A DNA stretch of 64,000 nucleotides from Spirodela intermedia. Taxonomy: Eukaryota > Streptophyta > Magnoliopsida > Alismatales > Araceae. The stretch is taken from NCBI GenBank assembly GCA_902729315.2, contig LR746270.1, positions 7,511,221 through 7,575,220 of the forward strand, in the 5' to 3' direction. How positions within the stretch are numbered: position 1 is the first letter of the stretch; every line of letters begins with the position of its first letter. Of the stretch, positions 37,698 through 51,303 are shown piece after piece. A program made the position numbers and the translations under genes. The notes under the pieces are model-generated. The model did no database searches, had not been told where the DNA came from, and saw only the letters and a list, made by a program, of their open reading frames with translations.

Positions 37698-40600
37698 TCA
37701 CAGCTCAAACAGCTGGCTTCTGAGTGTACTAACAAGTTCATCAGCTAAATTACTATTTTGGGCAATGTATTTTTCAGCCTCCGCCTTGTCTCTTAGAAAC
37801 TCTCCTTGTATCCAGTAACCATTGCGCTCTCTCAAAATAACGCCATAGTGAGAGGCCATCTCCAAGATCTCTGCCTCATGACGAATGCCCCTGCTGAATT
37901 CCAGGCACAGCTCGGCCTTCCTCATGGCAGGTGCAAGCTTATTTTTGATAACTTGCACAGATATATTGACCCCAGTGATCTAAAAGAGATTCATCAATGC
38001 ATAGGATGAAGGGACAAGTTGAAACAAGATTTCAAAAAAGTAGAACAAAGTAGAAGATGCTTCTTCACTTGGAAGAAAAAAATACAGAAAGTGGAAAAGA
38101 TTGGGAGTCCAATGTGATTAGGGTTTTGATGCAAACTTTAATATGATGGCTTAACGATGGCAACAATACTAGCTGTTTCATGAGAGATTGACGGAGAAAA
38201 TCACATAGAAAGCTTAGATGCATCCATCAAATTTGCCACGAACATAATTTTCTATGAAATTAATCATTTGAGGAACCATCATTCAAATGAATATCTTTTG
38301 GAGGAGCTCAAGTGTTGACGCATCATGATTAAAACGGAATATAATTCAAGCAATAATTACCGATGAAATAGCTTTCCTCGATGCAATAACAGTTTAATTT
38401 TTTTCTTGATAGCTAGTCCTCGAGAGAGGCATTCAAAGGATTCAAAGGAATTGTTTTCGTTCTTTGAATATTTTTTAATAATCAATAAATATGAAAATGA
38501 GATTTTTCATTTTTCTTCTAAAATCAATCAACATATTCGACGTTACTTAAATTTATTGGTTTAAAAAACAGGACCCTTAATTTCAACAGTTTTCACTAAT
38601 TCATAAAATTTATGTCCATGTACTTGAAAACTGTCATATTTTTATATTCGAATAAAGAAAACGATTATCTCAAATCAGAAATAAGAATGATATTGAATTT
38701 GGGTATGTTTCAAGATAAAAAATGAAAAAAAGAAGACAAAAGCATTTCTTTTTAAGAACTTGGGGATGATAAGGTAGGAGATAATACAAGAAAGCTGGCC
38801 ATCCTACACTGACTCTAATTATAGATAAAACAGCACACCCACTACAGACTAGGCAACTTTAGCCATTTGATTATAAAATTTAATCTCAAATTACGGAATG
38901 TAATATTAGCCTTTATCAAGTTCCAAGTAATAAACCCAAGAACTGATGCATAAGATAACTTCAAACAAGCAACTGGCAACCATATATTTTACAATAAGGA
39001 GAAAAACAAAGGTACTTAATCTACGGTAGAAACAGACCTCATCTTCAGTCTGAAACAAACCGACCCTGGAAGTTCTCAGCCGTATTGCTGAGTAAAACTT
39101 CACAGCATTCCCACCACATGTTACCTCTCCTACATGTCCAATGACTTGTTTTAAGTTTGACCTAACCTGGAAACAAAGGGAAATCCTTAGTTGGAAGATA
39201 GACAAAGGCCATGGGTGCCCTTGAGTCACATGACAAATGTAGCAGCAAAAAAATAAAATATGAAAGACATTTCACGAGCAATACGAGTAGGGCTGTCAAC
39301 AGGCTGGGCTGGGCCAGGCCTAGCCAAGGCAAGTCTGAGCCCAAAACTCATTTTGGAGGCCCAGACCAGCCTGGGCCTCGAAATAGGCCCTGAATAGGGG
39401 CCTCCGGGCTAGGCCCCTCCCAAGCTTAAGTCAACTGTAATAGGCTGTACTAAGGTCAAATTTACCCTCAAATGCTCAAATGGGTTCTTTAAGGTTTATA
39501 GGCCATCACTGTCCACTGAAACATTAGCTGTGGGAGCGTGCCATTTGGCATGGCCAGGCAGCCAGCTGTGGAAGCAGGTGTGGGCAAAAGCAGTGGTTTA
39601 ATGACAGGCAACTAGCAGTGGACCAGACACTAATATCTGACATATGATAATTCACCATTCGATACATGTCACAAAGGGAAGAAATTCACTTGGCCGAGAT
39701 CAGTTTCAGGCGCGCTATGTCAAATTTAGACCAGGTTAGAAAAGGAAAGCTCAGGTATTGTAAAATGGAATGAAATAGACAAGGAAACCTCTGAACACAT
39801 GAAAGCAAAGGTAAAATAGCATGAAATAGATAGCGGCAATAACAGACAAACGATTTTTCTGGGTTTGGGTGAAACTCGTTATTCTATGTAGAAGTCTAGG
39901 CTACAACACAAGAACATTCTTTAGATAGCCATCAGTCTCCACTTATCAGAGCCTCAATTTATCATTTATATTGAAAGTAACGCAAATAATTAGGTATGCA
40001 TAATGACTGTAATGTTCTCAATAACAACAAAATGACATGTAAGTTTAAAACTGGGAAATTCGAATCTGTTATGAGGGATAAACATAATGTTCAAGACAGG
40101 ATGAAAATCTTCATGCTATCTCCATACAGAGCATGCGCCTTCTCTTTCTCATTGATAATGACATGGGTAATTGATCCCTGTGTCAATCTTGTTCCTGTAT
40201 CAGCTGCTCCGTGGTTTGGGTAGGTTCTTTTGAGGATTACTCTTCAACTATATATGCATACATTCCTCTATCTTCTCTGGATGCCTAAAGGTTATTGGAA
40301 CAATATAGTCCATATCCCACCTGATGAGTAAACCTAGCTTTATAACTATAAATCGTGAAAAGAAAAATGGTATACTGTGACAGCCATGGAAGAAATAACA
40401 CCCAATTAATTATGAGTTGCAATGGACTTCTTTAGGTAAATTAAAAGCTCAATTTACAGAGAAAAAAAACAATGAACATCATAGAGGATGATGTTTGATC
40501 CATCATCAAACAGTAAATGTCTTCTTTTTTTCACATAAAAGACAAAGCAGTCTATAATGAATCTAGATGTGCAAAAAAATATATGAGATTATGTATCTAC

Positions 40601-43600
40601 CTGGTTAACAAGGATCAAAAGGGTTTGAGATCGACTCAGTGAATGATAAATTTTACGAAGTGCTTGAGTCATTAATCTTGACTGCATTTCTTGGGATGTG
40701 AGGTCGATCACTCTTTCAAGTTCATGTTGAGGAATGAGAGCAGCTACCTGCAATAAAAACAGCCAGTCTTTAAATCAAAAATGATGAGAACAGAATCTAA
40801 AAAAAATGAAACGAGAAAAAAATAGGGTAGGTCTTTTCTCGTTTCATTTATATGTGAACTACTTTGAAGCTATCTCAACCCTATGCACCATTGTATATAA
40901 CCCCTCTTTCTTATCAAAACACTGTTCAATATGCATTATTAGAACACAAAATCACACTTTTCATCTTTATGTTAATAAAATTAAATCTATTTTGCATCAT
41001 TTAAAATAGCCTATCAGTAAAAATACCCACTTGTAACACACTAATCTACGGCAGATCGCGGAACAGAAACAATTTAATGCTTGATAAATTATCCAATGAT
41101 TGGAGCACCAATCTTGCACAGCAACAACAATCATCATAATGATAAATCTTAACACACTGATCACAAACCAATAAGCTATTCAACAAAAAATGCCGGGATT
41201 CTTCACACCAGCTACTCTTTCAATTTAAACCATCTGTAACTAGGTTTGAACTACCACACAATATTCGACAGTGAGTTGACAATTTTAGGAAACACATTAC
41301 ATTGTCTTTTGCTTTCATTTAAAGACTCTTCAAATATAAAACAGCCTTTATGTATGATTTATGAATATTTGATATTTCAAAACAAGATAAGATATAGAAA
41401 GAAGAGGGATGTGTATGCACAGTCTGACATAGAGTTGAGATCTGTGTGATGCATCAAGAGTGCTAATAAATCTTGGCCATTTGTAAGCGGATGATGTGCT
41501 TTTCTAGAAGCATTAGGAAATTGTCAACTGTATAGGGTTTCAGTGGCATTTGCTTCCATCAACGTTATTCGAATCCTAAGGCAGCAGAAAGTTGTGATAT
41601 CAACATTATCAAAATGTAGAGAAATAAACTCTGCTAAGTCGCATCCTTCTGATGATTCCACAGTGATATATGGACAAGCCGAAGGCTAATAAATATTAGA
41701 TTGCCAGAAAATTAATGGGAAAAAATCTGTCTTCAATTGCATTATAACATATTTCTAAAAGTTTAATAGCAGATCACCTCCAAGATTTACAAGATCAAAA
41801 ATTGTCTTATTTCTAAATCAGAAGGGGAAATTCTCTGGATCATTGCTAGTTCTCTTGCGAACGGCCCTTTGACTCCACAATTGGAGGTTGAGAAAAGGAT
41901 TATATGCTACGTCATGTCTTCACCATGAAAACACTCGTTAATCACATAGATCCACATTAGGTATACGTATTCAGACTAAATTGCATTCTAATTTTTAGCC
42001 CATTCTATGCTAAACGAATTTTTAGACCATTCCATAATCACAAGTTATCTTTTTATGAGTTGAAGTGTGGATATTGTGGTATGTCCTCTGCTCAGCTTGA
42101 GGGAGTGTAGTATAGCCTTTGGAATCCATGCAGTGTAGTAGAGCGACCCAAACTCCTTTCTTAGGAGTCCAGTTGCGCCACATATAAAAGTCTACGAGAA
42201 GAACAGCTCCCATTATCAAGGGCTGCAAAGCTTCATGAAAAATTGTCATAAAAGAAGGAAACTTTCACCAGAATATACTCTACAGAATAGAAATATAGAA
42301 ACATAAACCCCACGTTATAGTTACAATCTGAGAAGGCAAATAGGTCGCAATCGTAGATATGCAGGTTTATTTCTATTCTGATTAGATGCCAACAAAAAAA
42401 TGCAATTTATGCATGAGTGATCACATGTAATTTACATTCAGGTGTCAATTTTAAAACAACATTAACGAAAAAAAAAGGAAAATATCAAGTCACAATTGAA
42501 CATAGACTTTCAAAAAGACTACTGAAAAGCCTATAAATTTAGGCACAGTTAGTGAATCATACGCTGTCAACTACAATGACATCTATAGATCCACTATTGA
42601 CCAGAGTATTAACAACACTCAGAGAATTTTCAGCTGAACTTGGACGTGCACAAAGAAGTCCCTCAGTGTCAACTCCAACCGATTCAACGAATGATGGATC
42701 TAAGGAATTCTCCAAGTCCAAGTATGCACAAAATCCTGCAATATATAGTACAGACGCACAGTCATAAAACTGTGACTCTTGAAGAGCAAGCAAGTATGAC
42801 AGCTGAATCAAGCGCAACCTCTGGTATACCAAATAATACTAAAACGCATTTTTGAAACAGCACTAACAGGAGGGCCCTAAATTACGAGACAGTCACAGCA
42901 CAAAAGCTAAAGTAGACCCAGTTCTAACCTTCATCTGTGGAAAACATATAAAGAAAATATATTACTAATAAAAGCATTCACCTGAATAGATATTGGAACT
43001 TTCCCATACGTTTGAGGAAACGGTGAATGTTTACCTTTTTTTCCAAATGAGTAAATGTGATTTGCTAAAAACTACTGTTTATGCTTTTCGGAAAATGAAA
43101 AAAAGAGCTCTCTTTTCTGGAAGAGTTATACCTAGAATCCATTTAAGTTTAGAAATTTGAAAATACAGACACCTATTATTAGAAGATACACAAATAAGAA
43201 GTAAAACATATATCGGCTCTTGAGGAAACAGCCTCCTTAAAAAGGGTAAGTGTCCAAATTCTACATGAGTCGGTACTTCGAACTGACTGGCATGACCTTA
43301 AAACAGAATATCCAAATTCTACATGTTACAATGAAATGATCATTGCTCTCCTGAAAAAGTATGCACAGAATCGATGGATTCCATTATTATAAAAATAACT
43401 TCAGTGAATAAGGAATTGCATTTTAGATGGCTGCAAGTGCTCTGGAAATGCTTCCTGAGATACAAAAGACATTAATCTTGCTTTATAAACATATTTTCGT
43501 CAACAAGGGAATAATGACCCTGCTGGATTTCTCAGTTGTGCTAAAATTCCAAGTTGCTTTTGATGAGCCAATTTTTTTGAAGATTATATAGGACAGATTG

Positions 43601-46600
43601 TTGTGTTTGGCATCATATTAAAATGTTATTAGCTTGTATATATTGATGTGACAAGAAATGTTTATGATTATTTATGTGATAAATAATGAAATTCTTAAGT
43701 TATAGGAAATATGTGTCAACAACTCTAGTAAACGTGTGACAGGCAAGTGCATGAGTGTCAACACCTTGTAAGAAAGTGTCGGCACTCATGAATGGCAGAA
43801 ACCAGTTTACACGTGTTGGCACCTGAGAGATAGTGTTAGCCTCCACTAAAAACTAATGAGCTATTTATAGAGGGGTCGATCCCTGGGATGAATGTCTTAG
43901 CAACCATAGGAAAGCTTGACACATGGAGAAGAGCGGAACTAAAGTGTGCACAATTAAAAGAAGGAAAACTCAAGTGCAGCATCTGAGGATTTCCCAAAAT
44001 TACCTTGCATAAAATAAAAAGCTAAAAGAGCTCAAAATATAGACGTTTTCATCTATCAAAAGAGAAACCTTTATATGGCTAGTTGAGCTTCTCAGGCTAC
44101 AAAAGACCCTTGGCATGGGAGATCTATTTAAACCTCTAAAAAATCACGTCATTAAAACCCTAACTCGGCGATTAGAAGCTTTTAAGAGATTCTGGCGAAA
44201 TCCACATGAGCTCCCTGAACTTTCGCAGCTTCTTCTCTCATGAATCTGTAAGCTCGATGTTGTTTCTGTTGTAATGTAAACAAACTTGCAATTGAGCAAG
44301 GCTCAAAGGTTTGGTTACGTTACTAGAGTCAAAATTATTGTAAAAGGTTAGGTAAGCATCTAACATCACTGCACATCGTCCAAAATTGTAGTCCTAAATT
44401 CAAAAGGTTTCTCCTTCACAAAGCATATTTGAAATTAATGTCAGATCAATCCCTATCAAATACATACGAGAAATACACAATTAAAAACCATCAAATCATT
44501 TCTCTTACCAAAATGATAGATCTCCTTTCTAATATAAGCAACATTAAATATTCCAACCACAATCAACTAGAAGAATAGAGAATTAAATTAGTGAGCTGGA
44601 CTAATCCACATCCGAAACAATAGCCTACCTATCAATGACCACTACTAATGACTAAAGGTAATTAATTGATTAATTAATCAGTTTACAGATGAATAAGATA
44701 AGTAGGTATATATTGAGAAATATTGAAATTAAAAACAATTATTCGTATGAAGTTTCATAACTGATATGTTATTAAGACCATTTTAAAATAAACTCAACAA
44801 GTTCATATAACCTTGTGTTAGTCTGTTAATGCGTCATTTAGAATGTAGGCCTATTAGCACCATATTAGGCCTTATAGTATACTGCCCACTCTCTTTCCAT
44901 TTAAAACGAGGGAAGCAGAGAGCCAAGAATTTAACCTAATCGATTCCCATTTTGACGTGGTATCCTAGCTTAAGGTTACAGTTTCCTAAGATTCTCAAGG
45001 CGTTCTAATTGTATTGCTGTCACTGCTGCCACCTTCAAACCTTGTCATCTATGAGCGTGTGAAAGAAAATAGTGGCAACTCTAGCACAAGTCATCAGTGA
45101 CTAGTTTTACATTCATTATCTGCACACTCCTTCCAGCTGCCTCTGCTTGCGATTGCCCTACACAGGTAATGGCACTCTACTGGTCATCCTTTGCCCTACA
45201 AGAAGAACAGTAGTCATTGCTGCTTTTCTTTGACTACTCAAGTGGTACAGCCCTTTTGGCCCCCACTCGTCGCTGCTACCATCATGACCATTAACTACTG
45301 CTACCACTTGCACAGATCTTGTGGAGCTAATTCCACCCTGCTGTCTCAGTCATAGAGCATAAGTCAACACAGGCAACCACAACAATGTGACACAATTCGG
45401 CATTTGTCATACGTAAGTGGCTAGGACTGCACAGCACATGCAAATGACAGGTAACATGTCAGGTAACATGTGTTGGCCCTAAGATACCATGGCTCATGCA
45501 ACCAAAATGTTAGAAAAGACCTTCTACAAGAAACAAGGCAAAGAATAAATCGTATGGAAGCTCTTTATCCATTACTTTTCTACTCTGACTTCTACTATGA
45601 CTTCATTGTAGGTCCCTTTTTCTTTGGCCTCCACTACTATGCCTCCACCTCTGTTGTCTCCAACTGTGCCTTTATTGACAGTTTCTACTGCTAAGACTTC
45701 ATTACTAGCTTCCACAGCTCTGACTTTATCTCCAAACCCTTCTTCTGATCCATCTAGTACCCAAATTTCGACAACAGTTCGATCATCTATTTCTTTATTG
45801 ATCTATTGGTTCATGAGCAGTGCCTATTTGTACCAAATGTAACAGGTTAAAGCAAATTGATATTAAAACAGCAAGCCAAATAGAAAATTAAACCTAATAG
45901 GCCCACAAGATATTTAAAACATGATCCTATGAGAGCTATATTAGGGCTTCTGGTATACTCACCCTCTTCTTTTCATTCTTTATAATAAAGAAAACAGGCA
46001 ACAAAGATAACCTGATTTTGCTCCAATTTTAATACGATATATAAAGTTAAGTGATTAATTATTCATGTTAGTTAATTAATTATACTTAACCAGTAGTAAA
46101 AAAATTATTCAGACTTGATTAACACATGGCCGCTCTCGCAAACAGAAGCAAACAGGTGCCTTATGTGTCTTGCCAGCCAAGTTTCGTAAAGGATACTTTG
46201 AAAACTGTCCAAATCAATTCCATGCACATATTTAGAAATAAAATCACTAGCAACACTCAATTATCTTGCCTACAAAATAATGGTTGCAATGGCCCTGCAG
46301 TTACTATTTCGAATTAGTCTTGTTTATCTCGAAAGACATCATTGCCCCTAACCACTGTAATATCCTCATACCGTATCCGATTGTCTAACTGAGAATCAAA
46401 TAACAGAAACAAATAATCCTTAAAAATAGCAATGACAGAATAAGATGAATTAGAATAATCAAAAATCTAAGTGTAATGAAGAACCTCCACGTTTCTGGGC
46501 TTCCTTAATAACATGAAGAGCAAGAGTCGTTTTACCAGATGCCTCTTTCCCATAAATCTCAACAATTCTCCCCTGCACTTCAAACATAGATCAATAAATA

Positions 46601-47222
46601 CATAGCATTTTCTGATGTGAATTTATGATATAAATGGTCGTCATCAACTACATCCATTAGAATTAAGGAAGCACTAACTAATAAAAAAATATAGCGCGAA
46701 ATTTTAAGCAGAAAAAAGCCACGCTTACTCTAGAGTTTATGCAGTTCTAGGAATAAAAATGACTACTGTAATGCAGAAACTGAAGACGACAAAAAGGTAA
46801 TGGTAACTTAAGCTTTACGACTTCAAGAATACTGAATTGGAAACTGTGAAACACCTCTTAAACTGCACGTACATGGAAAAATATTGGAATTCTCATTCCA
46901 AAGAAATGATTATGGAATATCTCTGATCCTTTCAAGGATTTTATGTCAAACTTGTTCCATAAAGGACCAAGTTAAATTGAGAAGGCAATGCAAAGTCGTG
47001 GATTTTAGGAGGATAATTACAAAGTTGGAAAAAAAATTCTATATGCACACATACGAGAAAAATCCAATCTGGATCTTCGCCAGACAAGGCCTGTCAGTTA
47101 ATTGGATATCTCCCCTTGAACCTCCTAGCCTTGTAGAAAATAAAACCGCCATCCACTAGTGCTGCAAAGGTCTCTGAACATGCATTCTTCGTCAGGAAAT
47201 TTAATGGCATCACACCCAACAT

Positions 47223-47267
<45 letters not shown>

Positions 47268-48493
47268 CGTCAAAAAATCCACAGCATGTCACAGGCAAAT
47301 CAAAATTACTTATAAATCTGAAACTTGAAATGACTAACAGAGAGGGGCAAATTACAAATGATGCAATAATAGGGGTAGATGTTGAAAGTCGTGGTGATAT
47401 TGAATGTACCAACCTTTGGTAGGCCTCCAATTCCTAGAGCCTGATCAAGCTTCAAAGAGCCTGTTGATATCACTGGAGTGTAACGTGAAACAAAGAAACG
47501 ACGCAATGATAACATGGATTCTCGATCAAAATCTCCCGCAAGCTGAGATAGAGCCAACTGAAGAGCAGCTTTTTTTTCTGCCAACTTTCCATCATCATAA
47601 AGTTGTTCCGTTTCACAATCCAGTACACTTTCGACTTCAAAATCAAGGAAATTCATAATCAGAAAAAATTCAATAAATTGGTATGTAATGGTGTGAAGGT
47701 AAACAAAGTTATCATGAGAATTCCATTGTGTAGATAATTAGATAACAATTCATCTAGAACTGCAGCCTGATTTTGATAGCTTTTCTGCAAAACTGAATTT
47801 GTTAAACAAAGAGAAACGTCAAAATCGCATGATTAATGTAACTTTCGTTATTGGCTTCATTTCATGTAGAGTCATTCCTCGTTTCATCACTATGAAAAGA
47901 AAGAGAATAATTACTAAGAGTTGATAATAGGAATCACAACGCAGTCACAACATACATTATTGAAAGCAACTGACCCTCCATAACAACATCAATGAGGGAT
48001 TAAACTTGCCTGACAAATCAGACTGCAGTTTCCAAGAAATGGGACCAGAGAGAAATGTATCTTCTGCTGAAACTCAAAACATGCAAGATCTACCTCACAC
48101 TTCGAAGCTTATTTCGAGATGAGGAGACAAACACGCTAACTGTGCAGCATGAACCTTGAAAAATGAGGGAGACATTACCCACGACATTCTAACAAAACTA
48201 GGCCACCGACTGCCTCTTCATGGCAAAATAAGAGATTCAAAGATCGAGAGAGAGACAGAGAGAGAGAGAGGGAGAGGAAAGATAAAAATTCCTCCGCAGA
48301 AAACTCAGGGACAAAGAGAAAAGGAGGTATGAGGACAGGGAGGATATATGAAGAAAGAAAAAGATGAACGTGGGGAGGCGGGAGACAATCTTAAGTAGAG
48401 ATAGATCGAGAATAGAGAAATGCAGAATGGGAAAAAAGGTGAAAAGAAGAAAGAGAAGAGAGAGGACTTTAGAGGGAGAGGGTGGAGAGAAGA

Positions 48494-48538
<45 letters not shown>

Positions 48539-51195
48539 AAAGCAAAGGAGACAGAAAGGGAGGTGCTTTGATCTATGCGTACCTTGCCAATGAAAACTCA
48601 TGGGTTCTATGCAAAGGCTGAGAGAGTTGTCAAGCAGCGCCAGAACCATTGTCAACTTCATGAGATAGTGAAGATGGACGCGAAAGTAATCAATGGATTT
48701 AAATAAATGAAGACAGAAAAGCCAAGCCTGGACATGAATGGCATCAGAGTTTGAGGAGACAGAAGACCAGGGAATCTGCAGATGTCAAAAATCTAATTAC
48801 GTAAATGGAAAGATGCTGCCAAAATTAAACTTTTAAAGTTAGCATTGTCTTGGCAGAACCAGCAAAGATCTATAAAAATCACTTATCTGAGATTATGAAA
48901 TTGCTGATGTGGTCTATGACAATTTTAACAGAAAGATTGAAGGATTTTCTGGTGTGGGAAAGAACGTGTAATTAGGAATTCGGTTCTTAGCTGGGCCAAT
49001 TCCTAATTTCTCCCTTTCCTAGTTGTTAGGTAGCTTCCTTGTTTTGTGGCCCTGGTACTTGTATATAACAGTCATCTATGATGTGAATACGGGTTGAGTT
49101 TTTCCTCCACATAACCTCCTAAGTTTTGTCCCACTGTTCACAACATGTGGCATAAAGTAAACATTTTGATTCTATGCACACATATAAGTTAAGATAGCAG
49201 TAACATGATTAGTGAATTCGAGTAAAAGTCAGAAGGATGAAGATTATTAGTAGCAGGATGCACAGGGAACCTATCTGAAATAGTTCTTTCTGCAGTAGCC
49301 CAGAAACTTGAAGCCCTTGGAGGCTCCATCTTTCATAAAGGTCCCTCCAGAAAAAAATAGGACAACACAACATGTTTGCTCTCCTAAAACATAAACTTCT
49401 CCCAAATCAATAAATGCATCAGGAATCGTTATCACTCAATTTGAACGTTTTATTAGAGCATGGGATACCGATGCATTGTTATTATTTTTAAGAAAAACTG
49501 GATCATACAGAAGTGAAAAAGAAGGTTTCATCTGTAAAATGAAGCCAGTGCCAAAGGAAAATAAATATTTTACAAAAGCCCATAGGTTTTCTCTGAAGAT
49601 ACACAGATGAAGAATGATGAGAAAGTAACAAATCTTACGATTGTTTTTGTCTATGACAAGCAAATGATTAGAATAAGACGTCTATCAGACATCAGATACC
49701 GATGATGATGAAACTCTTATGAACTGAACCTTCCGAAGTGGAGCATAAGGAAGTCCCAAAGTATAGAGGTTCTGATGGAAGTTTACAAAGTGGACACAGG
49801 AAACGAGATAACATTGGCAGTAGCGTGCACCCTGGCAAGCACCAAGGTCAACCACAATCAACAAATATGCAACAATGGGAAATATAAAAATGTAAGTGGA
49901 AATCAACTCTCGAAAACCGCATTCCCCAGAAAAGGTGCGTTTCATAGCAGCAAACTAAATACTGGGAAAACCAGGAGTCAAACAAGAATAGACGGATTTC
50001 ATACCTGTGGATGAAAGACAACGATGGTGTTGAGCAATGAAATCAAAACCACCTCTTGCTCCTAACTAGAAACACCAAAGAGAACAGAAAACGAAATCAA
50101 ATAAAGGAAAACCATGTTTTCCGTGATAAGGATTCTCATTTAAGCATTGTGTAATAAAAAAATGAAATAAGGTGTTCAAACTAGTAGGAAAATAAAATGA
50201 GACGATAGCTGATAAGGATCATGTACGCCAAGCACCAGATACTGCCTGTTGAAAGATAAGAAGGCCACAAAAAACTAGGTGTCAAAGTAAAGGACCAAAA
50301 AGGGGAGAAGACCAGCAAACTTTTGGTAAGGACTATTACTGTTTCCTGATAGCATGACAGATAATAGCAGTATAGTTAGCAGTTAGATCTCTTCTCATCT
50401 CTTTACCATGGTCTCAGCTCTTTTCCTCTCTCATTTTTAATTGCCTCAGTTTATATCTTTAGACAAGGCCTTGCCAAAAGCATCTGAAACTATGACATGA
50501 TGTCTAGGATAATCACATCAGCGGATAGTTATTATCCGGCCTCAAACACTTTCTATGAGTTATTGCATTCCTCTTTATTCCGGCCTCAAACACTTCAAGA
50601 AACTTTTCTTCCAATACAATGATTTATCGAATCTCCTATTTTCTCTTTCTATTTTTTCTCCTCTTTCCGAAATTCACATTGATATTTATTTAACTAGTAT
50701 GAGAACTTTAGACGATTGGGTTCCGACTTACCTAGAGTTACGGATAACCTTCACGCTTCGACATTCCTTTTCAATATCAAACAATGCTATTGATGTGCAG
50801 CAATCTTTCATATTTCATCGACCCCTCCGCAGATCTTCTCAGAAATGACCGCGCAGCAAGAAACAGTGGGAAGAAAGAAAAGGAAAAAAAAAAGAAAAAA
50901 AAATCTCCGTGCGGTTGCAAGAGCAACCTGCCTAGCACATCATACCACTCCATGAGACACGATATAAGAACAGTAGGCATGTTGCCTACTGGTAAACACC
51001 CGCATAGTACCTTCTGCGGGCTAGCAGCCATAATCTCACAGAAAAACACGGGGGAGCCGATAGACCACCAACCTGAGTGATCGCACGGGGACGGACTGAC
51101 AACCATGGGGATCTCCAGCCAGCGCAGCAGCGAAATCCCGCCCGGAGAGGCGACAAGGAGGAACCCGCGAGAAATAGGCACCTGGGGATCGCCAT
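37698..51195 (-). CDS. RECA2: Organellar RecA homologue, RECA2 type (8 exons, about 411 aa)
   Basis: RecA forms filaments on single-stranded DNA and catalyses strand exchange; plant RECA2 acts in mitochondria and/or plastids in recombination surveillance and repair. Exons (minus): 51073-51195 (transit peptide [16 protein letters not shown]), 48583-48655, 47414-47634, 46485-46572, 42563-42735, 40601-40747, 39038-39166 and 37698-37979. Phases fit throughout (0,1,0,1,0,0,0). Walker [10 protein letters not shown] is at residues 147-155, Walker B-like VIVVDS at 221-226, an L2-region [17 protein letters not shown] in exon 7, and the C-terminal domain [15 protein letters not shown] to LRSQLFEL in the last exon. 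The motif set matches plant RECA2 rather than RECA1/RECA3. Exons 1 and 2 are the least certain: exon 2 was chosen because its phase fits and [14 protein letters not shown] aligns with family starts, and an in-frame ATG at 51303 could extend the N-terminus. The gene is large, with introns containing transposon debris. Confidence 0.88.
39288..39430. repeat. G/C-rich repeat beginning TAGGGCTGTCAAC, hAT-terminus-like
   Basis: TAGGGCTGTCAAC at 39288-39300 resembles plant hAT terminal inverted repeats (TAGGGNTGNCAA). It is followed by GGGCTGGGC/AGGCC-type repeats common in plant transposons. A matching inverted end was not found. It lies in the RECA2 intron between exons 6 and 7. Confidence 0.35.
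40804..40849. repeat. 16-bp perfect inverted repeat, 14-nt loop, in RECA2 intron 5
   Basis: AAATGAAACGAGAAAA (40804-40819) is the reverse complement of 40834-40849. It lies 57 bases upstream of the exon 6 acceptor (AG at 40748-40749 on the minus strand), where a stable hairpin could form in the pre-mRNA. Confidence 0.7.
43600..44300. mobile_element. Possible LTR-like segment in RECA2 intron 4 (unclassified)
   Basis: The stretch has repeated GTGTCAACA/GTGTTGGCAC words, a CTATTTATAGAGG TATA-like box near 43860 and a leader-like region after it (44160-44290). The ends were not defined and no internal coding region was seen. Confidence 0.3.
44820..46060 (+). mobile_element. Possible small non-autonomous LTR element in RECA2 intron 4
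   Basis: Two diverged direct repeats (about 44840-44965 and 45910-46030) share ATTAGG.CTT..GTATACT.CCC, TTTTCATT.., AA.AACCTGAT/AACCTAAT and GATT blocks. After the left copy is TGGTATCCTAGC (44958-44969), close to the tRNA-iMet PBS. The interior (45000-45840) has no gag/pol. Homology may run into the PBS-like site, which weakens the LTR reading. Confidence 0.35.
47226..47264. repeat. (GA)n microsatellite in RECA2 intron 3
   Basis: GA dinucleotide tract of about 39 bases between exons 3 and 4 of the RECA2 gene. Confidence 0.9.
48502..48538. repeat. (GA)n microsatellite in RECA2 intron 2
   Basis: GA tract about 45 bases downstream (minus sense) of the exon 2 donor. In the transcript it reads as (CU)n, a potential polypyrimidine-binding stretch. 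Confidence 0.9.
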
Positions 51196-51303
51196 GCCAG
51201 CGACCGCCCTCTGCTCCCGGCGCAGGCGGGGCCTCGTCACCGGAGCTGCTCCCGCACCGGCACCGGGCTTTTCTAGGTTTTCCGAGCTCCGAAGTGGCGC
51301 CAA

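Noticed and set aside
45470-45842. Ser/Thr-rich open frames in RECA2 intron 4
   Set aside because: No domain or splice context; composition follows local sequence inside a possible non-autonomous element.
50531-50596. Short direct repeat CCGGCCTCAAACACTT
   Set aside because: Only two 16-bp copies about 43 bp apart; too little to define an element.
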